Origin: Candidatus Margulisiibacteriota bacterium
GTDB lineage: Bacteria; Margulisbacteria; Termititenacia; Termititenacales; Termititenacaceae
Reading direction: 5' to 3'
NCBI GenBank assembly: GCA_031267055.1
Contig: JAIRZV010000001.1
Span: forward strand, 1-5,045
Length of the DNA stretch: 5,045 nt
Below the pieces are notes generated by a model. It was not told the DNA's origin. It saw nothing but the letters and a program-made list of their open reading frames with translations, and ran no database searches. The translations under genes and the position numbers were made by a program. Below are positions 1 through 4,949 of the stretch, piece after piece (positions within the stretch are counted from its first letter, which is position 1; the number at the start of each line of letters is the position of its first letter).

Positions 1-55
1 GCGCGCCTAAAGTTTAACCGGTTGACCGGCCGGCATTTATATGTAAAAACTATTA

Positions 56-84
56 TTGCTTTTCAATATAAAATGTGCTATAAT
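56..84 (+). promoter_or_regulatory. Extended -10 promoter of the first collar-domain gene
   Basis: The -10 box TATAAT (79-84) is preceded by TG at 76-77, giving the extended -10 form TGnTATAAT. A weak -35 candidate TTGCTT lies at 56-61 with a 17-bp spacer. Transcription would start around 91, giving a short leader before the ATG at 115. The 11-bp string TGTGCTATAAT recurs exactly at 3985-3995 before the second collar gene. Assigned from sequence match only. Confidence 0.75.
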
Positions 85-100
85 TATGACAGCAAAATTC

Positions 101-107
101 GAGGGGG
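101..107 (+). promoter_or_regulatory. Ribosome binding site that fixes the start at 115
   Basis: The purine run GAGGGGG ends 7 nt before the ATG at 115. The frame is open upstream, from position 1 with an earlier ATG at 22, but that ATG lies upstream of the promoter -10 box and has no ribosome binding site. The site therefore decides the start at 115. Confidence 0.75.
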
Positions 108-114
108 TATTTTT

Positions 115-1098
115 ATGGCGAACGCAAACAATTATACGGACACAACGGACACGGATTTTAAAGGGGAAAATTACAATATTGATATCGGCAAAAGCCTTTC
201 GGCTGAAGGTATGCGTAACGCTTTGCATACCAAAGAAAACGTGACCAATAAAACAGATGTCATAGACAGCAACAACAGCTCAGATATTGCGCAATATCCA
301 TCAGTTAAAGCGGTTTATGATAGTTTGAATGAGAAAGACAGCAACGCAGTGCATAAAACCGGAACAGAGACGATAACCGGCGTTAAAACTTTTGGCACGG
401 TGGATGCGGCGGCTGAACCGTTGTTGGGCGTGGCCAAAATAACTGACGCTACCAATAGTGGTATAAAATTTGCCACCGAGGCGCAGGTCTCTGCTGTAAG
501 AGACGCGAAACAGGACAAAATGACCCCTGCTCAACAGAGCGCGCTGGACAGCGGTATTACCGCCAGCAAAGTGTCCGCTTATGACAGTTATTTTGCGAAT
601 TTAAGTTTTTTCCCTAAAGGTACAATACTGACTTTCAACAAAGACGCCTGGGATGCTGAAAACGAGATTTTTAGAAGTATCTGGAAAGTATGCGATGGCA
701 CGAACAACACGCCCAATCTAATTGACAAATTTCTGCGTGGCGCAGAGTATCCGGCTAACAAAACAGGCGGCGCGGACAGCCAGGATATAATTTTGCAAAC
801 CAAACATATGCCGAAGCATAACCATTCATTTCAAGGGAATGAAGAAACGGGATCTTACAATTACGTGAAAAAAGATGTAATGGGCGCTACAGGAGTATTT
901 TCATTAGGAGGAGATTCGGGGAGTAATTATTTAATAGCTGATAATATAAGTGGAGCAGTGTTAAATTTTTCTATGACGCCGAGCGGCACTATCAGTGAGA
1001 CTGGCGGTGGTAGCGCGGTTTCTGGTTATGGCGAATCTTTCACTGTCCAGACAGTGCCGAGTTATTATACGGTGATCTATATAATGAAAGTGGTCTAA
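115..1098 (+). CDS. Phage tail-collar-domain fibre/adhesin-like protein (first copy)
   Basis: A 327-residue protein resembling the distal part of phage tail fibres. Residues 77-93 (NAVHKTGTETITGVKTF) match the short repeat of phage tail-fibre proteins (NAVHxTGxETIxGVKTF type). Residues 100-160 are low-complexity and helical in character (MTPAQQSALDSGITA). Residues 165-240 look like a phage tail collar domain: FFPKGTIL, a Trp at 190, CDG at 193-195, TPNLIDKFLRGA at 199-210 and HMPKHNH at 231-237 with one His-x-His. The C-terminus is rich in Gly and Ser and ends in SYYTVIYIMKVV, the usual closing strand of collar proteins. No signal peptide or membrane segment is visible. It has its own promoter and no phage structural neighbours, so it may be a prophage remnant, a tailocin fibre or a host-encoded adhesin. 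Role in binding a surface ligand is inferred. The start at 115 rests on the GAGGGGG site. The protein is homologous to, but diverged from, the one at 4033-4845, which lacks the first 160 residues or so. Confidence 0.8.
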   Translation: MANANNYTDTTDTDFKGENYNIDIGKSLSAEGMRNALHTKENVTNKTDVIDSNNSSDIAQYPSVKAVYDSLNEKDSNAVHKTGTETITGVKTFGTVDAAAEPLLGVAKITDATNSGIKFATEAQVSAVRDAKQDKMTPAQQSALDSGITASKVSAYDSYFANLSFFPKGTILTFNKDAWDAENEIFRSIWKVCDGTNNTPNLIDKFLRGAEYPANKTGGADSQDIILQTKHMPKHNHSFQGNEETGSYNYVKKDVMGATGVFSLGGDSGSNYLIADNISGAVLNFSMTPSGTISETGGGSAVSGYGESFTVQTVPSYYTVIYIMKVV

Positions 1099-1151
1099 TA
1101 TTCGCTCTCAAGCTTGTCCTATTTAGCGCGGAAAATATTTTGCCCGCTGTT

Positions 1152-1179
1152 GTAGATGCGTTGCATGCAACGCATCTAC
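1152..1179. repeat. Perfect 28-bp palindrome upstream of gmk
   Basis: Arms GTAGATGCGTTGCA (1152-1165) and TGCAACGCATCTAC (1166-1179) are exact reverse complements with no spacer. In RNA this would form a long hairpin, but no T-run follows, so it is not a standard intrinsic terminator. Similar GTAG-flanked palindromes are known as dispersed repeats in several bacterial groups, so this is possibly one copy of a short repetitive element. It lies in the 130-nt spacer between the first collar gene and gmk, a stretch in which I found no convincing gmk promoter. Confidence 0.85.
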
Positions 1180-1228
1180 TATGTTAACGCAACCAAACAA
1201 AAATTGCTTTTGCAGAGGTTGCGAGCCT

Positions 1229-1813
1229 ATGTTAAAATTGGCAATGCTCTTTGTGATATCCGGTCCTTCGGGGGTGGGCAAAGGTACGGTCATACAAGAA
1301 ATTTTGCGTCACAGGCAGGATTTGAGCGTTTCGATATCGTACACTTCGCGCGCTCCACGCGCCGGTGAAACAGACGGGTTGAGTTATTTTTTTGTCAGCC
1401 GCGCGGTGTTTGAGCAAATGATCGCCGCTGGTGAGTTTTTGGAGCACGCGGAAGTGCACCGTAATTATTACGGTACGAGCCGTACGCAGGTGCGCAAAAT
1501 GCTGGACTCCGGCCGCAATGTGCTTTTTGAAGTTGACGTGCAGGGCGGCATCAATTTGCGGCGGCAGTTTAAAGAATTGCGCTCGATTTTTATTTTACCG
1601 CCCGGCGAGGCCGAGCTGATCGAGCGGATCAAAAACCGCGGCACGGAAACGCCGGAAACACTGCGGCTCCGGCTGGAAACGATGCGCGGGGAAATGCTGA
1701 AAGCGGGAGAGTACGATTATCAGGTGGTCAATAACAAATTGGACGCCTGCGTGGAAAAAATAAATAAAATAATTGGGCGGGAAATAAAATTAGAGAAGGA
1801 GAGCAGACGATGA
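1229..1813 (+). CDS. gmk: Guanylate kinase
   Basis: Cytosolic enzyme that phosphorylates GMP to GDP with ATP in purine nucleotide synthesis and salvage. The 194 residues fit the family length. Visible motifs (numbered from 1229): the P-loop SGPSGVGKGT at 11-20; the GMP-binding segment with YTSRAPRAGE at 38-47; EFLEHAEVHRNYYGT at 69-83; FEVDVQGG at 100-107; the lid region with ILPP and RGTETPE around 122-143; and YDYQVVNNKLD at 162-172. The usual Gly in HGNYYGT is Arg here (residue 78), a mild oddity. The start at 1229 is chosen because AGAGG sits at 1213-1217, though the 11-nt spacing is long. The ATG at 1244 is a realistic alternative. The in-frame ATG at 1181 has no ribosome binding site, adds 16 atypical residues, and lies just after the palindrome. 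It is the first gene of the operon, and its stop overlaps the rpoZ start. Confidence 0.96.
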   Translation: MLKLAMLFVISGPSGVGKGTVIQEILRHRQDLSVSISYTSRAPRAGETDGLSYFFVSRAVFEQMIAAGEFLEHAEVHRNYYGTSRTQVRKMLDSGRNVLFEVDVQGGINLRRQFKELRSIFILPPGEAELIERIKNRGTETPETLRLRLETMRGEMLKAGEYDYQVVNNKLDACVEKINKIIGREIKLEKESRR

Positions 1814-2091
1814 AAGAAATAGTGATCGAGGAAGTGCTGGAAAAATTGGATAATCGTTTCATGCTGTCGGTGGTGGCGGCCAAGCGCGCGCGCCAGCTCA
1901 AAGACGGCGCGGTACAGCAGGTGGAGTTGAGCAAAGAAAAAGACGACACGGATCTGGTGATCGCGCTCGACGAGATCAACGCCGGCAAGATCAAAGCCGA
2001 AATCGCTCCGCCGGAAACGGAAACCGCGGAATCTCTGGGCGCGAAAATTATTGAAAAAGCCAAAGGCGCCAAGAAAAAAAGCGACAAGTAG
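1810..2091 (+). CDS. rpoZ: DNA-directed RNA polymerase omega subunit
   Basis: The small omega subunit assists folding and assembly of the beta' subunit in RNA polymerase. The 93-residue length is typical. The family core is visible: NRFMLSVVAAKRARQL at 15-30, with the conserved KRARQL, and ALDEINAGKI at 52-61. The C-terminal tail from about residue 62 is charged and low in complexity, rich in Lys and Glu, as is common in this family. The ATG overlaps the gmk stop as ATGA, and AAGGAG at 1796-1801 lies 8 nt before it. Both its own ribosome binding site and translational coupling to gmk are therefore likely. The gmk-rpoZ pair is a widespread bacterial arrangement, which supports the call despite the short length. 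Confidence 0.95.
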   Translation: MKEIVIEEVLEKLDNRFMLSVVAAKRARQLKDGAVQQVELSKEKDDTDLVIALDEINAGKIKAEIAPPETETAESLGAKIIEKAKGAKKKSDK

Positions 2092-2099
2092 CTTTTGCT

Positions 2100-3239
2100 A
2101 TGCGCGGCCGGAAAATTATAATCGGCGTGACAGGCGGTATTGCTTGTTACAAAGCGGTTAGTCTGATCAGTGCTCTGCGCCAGCAAAATTTCCAAGTGCA
2201 GGTTGTCATGACTGAAAACGCGGCGCGGTTTGTCACACCGGTGACTTTTCGCGCGATCTCCCGCCAGCCGGTTTGCGTTGAGGAGTTTGCCGCGGGCGGC
2301 GAGCCGGTGCCGCATATCGGTCTGGTCGAGGACGCCGCGCTTTTTGTCGTCGCGCCGACCACGGCCAATACTATTGCCAAGCTGGCCAACGGTCTGGCGG
2401 ACAATGTTTTGACCGCGTCTTTTTTAGCCGCGCGCTGTCCCAAAATAATCGTGCCGTCTATGAATACCGCCATGTGGGAAAATTCGCTCACGCAGGAAAA
2501 TCTGCAAAAATTGCAAAAACACGGCGTGGCAATTATCGAACCGGACAGCGGTTATTTGGCCTGCGGCGTGTCCGGCGCGGGGCGTTATCCCGACAATAAA
2601 ATTATTTTGCAGAAAATTCAGGAAACATTGGGCTTTACGGCCAAACTGCGCGGCAAAAAGATTATTATTACCGGCGGCGGCACACGCGAGCCGCTCGATC
2701 CGGTGCGTGTCCTGACCAATAATTCTTCCGGCCAGATGGGTCTGGCTTTGCAAGCCGCCGCGGAAAAAGCCGGCGCGGACGTGGTGTATATCAACGCCGC
2801 GGCGCTGGACGTGTCTGGCTTGAAAGCCAAAATCGCCGCAGAATTTGCCGGCGCGGACGCGCTGATCATGGCCGCGGCGGTGTCGGATTACCGCGCGGCG
2901 CAGGTCAGCCCGCGCAAAATAAAATCCGCTCCGAAAAAATTAACTATCGAGCTGACCAAAACCGAAGATTTGCTGAAATATTTTGCCGGTCAAAAAAAGA
3001 AACAATATCTGGTCGGTTTTGCGCTGGAAAGCGAGGATTTGCTAAAAAACGCCGAGCAAAAACTGCGCGAGAAAAATTTGGATCTGATCGCCGCCAATGA
3101 TATTTCCGCGCTGGGCGGTGTGGAAGCGACGGTGATTTTGCTGGATAAAAACGGCGCTGCAGAAACTCTGGAAAAACTGCCGAAAGTACAGATCGCGGAA
3201 AGAATTATCGAGCGAATTGCAACTGCTTTTTGTGCATGA
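2100..3239 (+). CDS. coaBC: Bifunctional phosphopantothenoylcysteine decarboxylase / phosphopantothenate-cysteine ligase
   Basis: Catalyses two consecutive steps of coenzyme A synthesis: CTP-dependent joining of cysteine to 4'-phosphopantothenate (CoaB) and FMN-dependent decarboxylation to 4'-phosphopantetheine (CoaC). The CoaC domain spans about residues 1-175: TGGIACYK at 11-18, catalytic His72 in VPHIGL, Asn122 in PSMNTAMW, and Cys155 in GYLACGVSGAGR. These match E. coli His75, Asn125 and Cys158 with a constant offset of three. The CoaB domain spans about 183-379: GGGTREPLDP at 192-201 leading to LTNNSSGQMG at 205-214 (Asn207 equivalent to E. coli Asn210), then AAAVSDYR at 258-265, KIK at 273-275, GFALESED at 306-313 and DLIAANDIS at 328-336. 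The 379-residue length is slightly short but complete, and all key residues are present. It starts 8 nt after the rpoZ stop with no clear ribosome binding site, so coupling is likely. Its stop overlaps the priA' start as ATGA. Confidence 0.97.
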   Translation: MRGRKIIIGVTGGIACYKAVSLISALRQQNFQVQVVMTENAARFVTPVTFRAISRQPVCVEEFAAGGEPVPHIGLVEDAALFVVAPTTANTIAKLANGLADNVLTASFLAARCPKIIVPSMNTAMWENSLTQENLQKLQKHGVAIIEPDSGYLACGVSGAGRYPDNKIILQKIQETLGFTAKLRGKKIIITGGGTREPLDPVRVLTNNSSGQMGLALQAAAEKAGADVVYINAAALDVSGLKAKIAAEFAGADALIMAAAVSDYRAAQVSPRKIKSAPKKLTIELTKTEDLLKYFAGQKKKQYLVGFALESEDLLKNAEQKLREKNLDLIAANDISALGGVEATVILLDKNGAAETLEKLPKVQIAERIIERIATAFCA

Positions 3240-3517
3240 CTAAATTTGCGGAAATATACATCAATAAAAAGATCTACACTTATTCCGTGCCGGAGGAAGC
3301 CAAAGTCGGCTGCACGGTGGAAGCGACTTTGCGCGGCAAACCGTATACCGGCTATGTCTTGCGTTTTGTTGAACAACCGGAATTCAAAACTCTTCCCATT
3401 CAACGGATCAGTAGCGCGCCAAATTTTGACGAAAATCTGGTCAAGCTGATCTATTGGATCGCGGAATATTACAAGTGTTTTCCCGAAACCGCGGTCAAGC
3501 TGATCTTGCCGAAATAA
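3236..3517 (+). CDS. priA: Truncated primosomal protein N' (PriA), N-terminal 3'-DNA-binding domain only
   Basis: The 93 residues match the N-terminal 3'-DNA-binding domain of PriA, the helicase that reloads the replisome at stalled forks: FAEIYINKKIYTYSVPE at 4-20, VGCTVEATLRGKPYTGYVL at 24-42, and WIAEYYKCFPETAVKLILP at 74-92, equivalent to the family's WxADYYxCPxxxxLxxxLP. Full PriA is roughly 700-800 residues with winged-helix, helicase and zinc-binding domains; none of these follows. The frame ends with TAA one base before the stop of the convergent gene at 3519. The most likely reading is an operonic priA interrupted by insertion of the accessory DNA to its right, leaving a pseudogene fragment. 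A functional stand-alone domain or split gene is less likely. The ATG at 3236 overlaps the coaBC stop (ATGA). A TTG at 3230 is possible but less natural. Position after coaBC supports the identity. Confidence 0.8.
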   Translation: MTKFAEIYINKKIYTYSVPEEAKVGCTVEATLRGKPYTGYVLRFVEQPEFKTLPIQRISSAPNFDENLVKLIYWIAEYYKCFPETAVKLILPK

Positions 3518-3524
3518 ATTATTT
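3512..3524. repeat. AT-rich palindrome across the two convergent stop codons
   Basis: AAATAA (3512-3517) and TTATTT (3519-3524) are exact reverse complements around a single base. The left arm contains the stop of the truncated priA and the right arm the stop of the minus-strand regulator. It marks the junction between operon and accessory DNA. AT-only palindromes this short can arise by chance. Confidence 0.5.
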
Positions 3525-3896
3525 ATACTTCCGTTCTTTGGAGTAATTTTTGAGCAGGCGTAGCACCACGGATTGGGCGTTTTTATCCAGTTTGTTAAAA
3601 CTGCTGAGCAGTTCAAATTCAGTGATTTTCTTTTCCAGCTTTTCCGCGTCACGAGGTTTGGTTTTATCCAAGTCCTTAAACCACCAGTCCATGCTCAGAC
3701 CGTAAAGTTTATTGATATTGACCAGTGTGCGTAGCTGTGGCAGACGTTTGCCTTTGAGAAGCATGTAATACTGCGCATAGTCTAGATTTAAATCTAGCGC
3801 GGCTTCCTCTATGCCTTTTTTGTGTTTTTTATGCAACCAATTTAGTTTCTGGCTAAATAAACTTTTCAGCTCTGTGTTGCTGATTTCTTTTTCCAT
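3519..3896 (-). CDS. XRE-type helix-turn-helix transcriptional regulator
   Basis: A 125-residue cytosolic protein with an apparent lambda-repressor-like helix-turn-helix over about residues 12-70. The segment KKGIEEAALDLNLDYAQYY (27-44) would hold the turn and recognition helix, followed by LLKGKRLPQLRTLVNINKLY (46-65), the typical XRE continuation. GLSMDWWF (66-73) is a common end of such domains. Residues 84-119 are charged and helical (LEKKITEF, then NKLDKNAQSVVLRLLKNYSK), resembling the C-terminal helix of short phage-type repressors. There is no protease or ligand domain. The start is supported by AAGGAAG (plus-strand 3904-3910) 7 nt before the ATG. It is divergent from the collar gene at 4033 and shares its promoter region, so it plausibly represses both. 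It is convergent with truncated priA, with stops one base apart. Family assignment is fairly safe; target and effector are unknown. Confidence 0.8.
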   Translation of the reverse strand: MEKEISNTELKSLFSQKLNWLHKKHKKGIEEAALDLNLDYAQYYMLLKGKRLPQLRTLVNINKLYGLSMDWWFKDLDKTKPRDAEKLEKKITEFELLSSFNKLDKNAQSVVLRLLKNYSKERKYK

Positions 3897-3953
3897 GTCG
3901 ATGCTTCCTTAATAAAAGTTTAATTGTTTAATGAACGGCTTCCTTGAACATTA

Positions 3954-3981
3954 ATAATAAAATTTTATTGCGTTTTGTTAA
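3954..3981 (-). promoter_or_regulatory. Candidate promoter of the XRE regulator
   Basis: Read on the minus strand, TTAACA (3976-3981) and TATTAT (3954-3959) form -35 and -10 candidates with a 16-bp spacer. The -35 lies inside the spacer of the opposing collar-gene promoter, so the two promoters overlap and may compete. The region is very AT-rich, so chance matches are likely. Confidence 0.45.
3956..3969. promoter_or_regulatory. 14-bp palindrome, candidate operator between divergent genes
   Basis: AATAAAATTTTATT is a perfect palindrome that overlaps the -10 candidate of the regulator gene and touches the -35 candidate of the collar gene. This is where a dimeric XRE repressor would be expected to bind. 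A second, looser inverted repeat (TTAATG at 3928-3933, CATTAA at 3949-3954) lies beside it. Function is inferred from position; AT-richness lowers the significance. Confidence 0.4.
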
Positions 3982-3995
3982 TTATGTGCTATAAT
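3968..3995 (+). promoter_or_regulatory. Extended -10 promoter of the second collar-domain gene
   Basis: TATAAT (3990-3995) with TG at 3987-3988 is an extended -10 element. TTGCGT (3968-3973) is the -35 candidate with a 16-bp spacer. The stretch TGTGCTATAAT (3985-3995) is identical to that before the first collar gene, and both have TTGC in the -35 candidate. Confidence 0.7.
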
Positions 3996-4018
3996 ATTTG
4001 ACATCTACAAAATTTTTT

Positions 4019-4026
4019 AAGGAGGT
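4019..4026 (+). promoter_or_regulatory. Consensus ribosome binding site of the second collar-domain gene
   Basis: AAGGAGGT is a full Shine-Dalgarno match, 6 nt before the ATG at 4033, and fixes that start. The following GTATCTTTATG is nearly the same as GTATTTTTATG at the first collar gene. Confidence 0.85.
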
Positions 4027-4032
4027 ATCTTT

Positions 4033-4845
4033 ATGACAAGAACATTACATACAGAGGTCAAAAGCGGTAAACCTTTAGTGGCGACAGATATTACGGATTT
4101 AACTTTTTTCCCGATAGGCTCAATACTGATGATGGACGGGAGCTGGACGGACGGGCGCGGCAACTGGTACATCTGCGACGGGCGCGACACACCTCACGGC
4201 AAGACGCCGAATTTAGTGAATCTGTTTATCCTTGGCGCGGTATCCTCAGGAACGATCGGCGGGAGCAGCGCTACCCAGAGCGTGACTCTGACCGCCGAAA
4301 ACCTACCGAGCCATAAACACAGCATTACGGACACGACCCATACGCATGTTCAAAATTCTCATAATCACACACAAAATTCACACAATCACACGCAGAACTC
4401 GCATAGCCATACGCAGAATGAGCACAATCACGTGCAGAATCCTCACAATCATACGCAAAATTCTCATGGGCATACAGATAACGGACATACTCATACTTTT
4501 CAAAACAGTGTTGATGAAACTGATGGTTATGACGTTACACTACAGGGAAATCCAAATTACACTTGCCGCACTACTTCTGTTTCCACTGGCTATGCCAGTA
4601 TTAAGGACACCACCGCGACCAATATTGAGGCAACAGCCATAAATAATGCCGTAGCCGCCACTAATCAAGTGACAACTGCCACCAACCAAGCCGCAACTGC
4701 CACCAATATGGAAGCCACCGCCGTAAATCAAGCCGCCGGCACGGGTCTTACCGAAACTGAAGCCACTGGAAACGGTTCTCCGATTACAATCAATGCTGTG
4801 TTGCCGCCGTATTACACGGTGATTTATATTAAGAAAATGGCTTAA
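4033..4845 (+). CDS. Phage tail-collar-domain protein with His-x-His and Asn heptad arrays (second copy)
   Basis: A 270-residue fibre-tip-like protein. The collar half is at 24-96: LTFFPIGSIL, NWYICDG at 44-50, TPNLVNLFILGA at 58-69, ENLPSHKH at 89-96. Then come eight heptads (103-158) each starting with His-x-His, a unique segment (about 159-193), six heptads each with Asn at the same place (194-235), and the closing strand PPYYTVIYIKKMA (258-270). In phage T4 gp37 the chain leaves a collar, runs along a needle with His-x-His-bound iron, forms a head, and returns to the collar. The order here fits that plan, so a metal-binding trimeric needle is inferred. There is almost no N-terminal attachment region (about 23 residues before the collar), unlike the copy at 115-1098. 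There is no signal peptide or membrane segment. Its neighbours are a divergent XRE regulator and a downstream antitoxin gene, not phage structural genes. Phage, tailocin and secreted adhesin origins all remain possible. Confidence 0.8.
   Translation: MTRTLHTEVKSGKPLVATDITDLTFFPIGSILMMDGSWTDGRGNWYICDGRDTPHGKTPNLVNLFILGAVSSGTIGGSSATQSVTLTAENLPSHKHSITDTTHTHVQNSHNHTQNSHNHTQNSHSHTQNEHNHVQNPHNHTQNSHGHTDNGHTHTFQNSVDETDGYDVTLQGNPNYTCRTTSVSTGYASIKDTTATNIEATAINNAVAATNQVTTATNQAATATNMEATAVNQAAGTGLTETEATGNGSPITINAVLPPYYTVIYIKKMA
4339..4494 (+). repeat. Eight in-frame 21-bp repeats encoding His-x-His heptads
   Basis: His-x-His occurs at residues 103, 110, 117, 124, 131, 138, 145 and 152 of the collar protein, exactly seven apart. 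The typical unit is HNHTQNS; the last two units (HGHTDNG, HTHTFQN) are more diverged. One further HKH lies at 94-96. The codons differ between units: ten CAT and six CAC for His, with both codons used for Gln and Asn. The array is therefore conserved at protein level rather than freshly expanded. Confidence 0.95.
4612..4737 (+). repeat. Six in-frame 21-bp repeats encoding Asn heptads (TATNxxA)
   Basis: Asn falls at residues 197, 204, 211, 218, 225 and 232, exactly seven apart. Units are TATNIEA, TAINNAV, AATNQVT, TATNQAA, TATNMEA and TAVNQAA. The period is the same as that of the His array 40 residues earlier, which suggests that both pack along the same structure, possibly as its return strand. 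Confidence 0.9.
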
Positions 4846-4870
4846 ACAAATTCTCGGTATTTTCAAAAAC

Positions 4871-4907
4871 AGGTGCAATATCTATATAATACACTTGTAT
4901 TACACCT
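4871..4907. repeat. Imperfect inverted repeat upstream of the antitoxin gene
   Basis: AGGTGCAATA (4871-4880) and TATTACACCT (4898-4907) pair at nine of ten positions around a 17-nt gap. It could be an operator or a weak terminator after the collar gene. No clear T-run follows, so terminator function is doubtful. Confidence 0.35.
4887..4902. promoter_or_regulatory. Candidate antitoxin operator palindrome
   Basis: TAATACA and TGTATTA are exact reverse complements separated by CT, and they overlap the -35 candidate of the downstream promoter (4895-4900). RelB/DinJ-type antitoxins repress their own operons through palindromes at the promoter, so this fits by position and symmetry. Confidence 0.55.
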
Positions 4908-4923
4908 ATATTTGTGGTATAAT
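4895..4923 (+). promoter_or_regulatory. Extended -10 promoter of the antitoxin gene
   Basis: TATAAT (4918-4923) with TG at 4915-4916 gives an extended -10 element. TTGTAT (4895-4900) is a weak -35 candidate with a 17-bp spacer. The -10 region TGTGGTATAAT differs by one base from those of the two collar genes. Confidence 0.65.
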
Positions 4924-4937
4924 TCCAGCAATTAAAC

Positions 4938-4942
4938 GGAGG
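4938..4942 (+). promoter_or_regulatory. Ribosome binding site of the antitoxin gene
   Basis: GGAGG lies 7 nt before the ATG at 4950. It supports that start for a gene that is otherwise seen only in part. Confidence 0.8.
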
Positions 4943-4949
4943 ATTTATT

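Noticed and set aside
1..36. CCGG-rich short palindromes at the left edge (for example AACCGGTT at 16-23)
   Set aside because: They are short and common in GC-rich sequence; nothing shows an attachment site or terminator, and the end of any upstream gene cannot be identified.
22..114. In-frame upstream extension of the first collar gene to an ATG at 22
   Set aside because: It would start upstream of the promoter -10 box and has no ribosome binding site. The GAGGGGG site clearly serves the ATG at 115.
850..1098. Variable region of a diversity-generating retroelement at the 3' ends of the collar genes
   Set aside because: No reverse transcriptase, template repeat or near-identical repeat is visible; the shared C-terminal YYTVIYI strand is ordinary for collar proteins.
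1114..1141. Possible gmk promoter (TTGTCC and TATTTT)
   Set aside because: The match to consensus is poor and there is no extended -10; too weak to annotate.
1125..1148. Possible terminator hairpin after the first collar gene around AAAATATTTT
   Set aside because: The outer stem has mismatches and no T-run follows.
1728..2315. Long minus-strand reading frame (195 codons) opposite gmk, rpoZ and coaBC
   Set aside because: It is antisense to three confidently identified genes and shows no recognisable domain.
2990..3652. Minus-strand reading frame (220 codons) across coaBC, priA' and part of the regulator gene
   Set aside because: It is a shadow of coaBC and priA', and overlaps the regulator in another frame; no domain or ribosome binding site was seen.
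4339..4494. CRISPR-like array
   Set aside because: The 21-bp periodicity is in frame inside a coding gene, has no spacers, and is conserved at protein rather than DNA level.
4540..4878. Gly-rich minus-strand reading frame opposite the second collar gene
   Set aside because: Its repeats are the reverse complement of the Asn heptads; it shows no independent coding signal.
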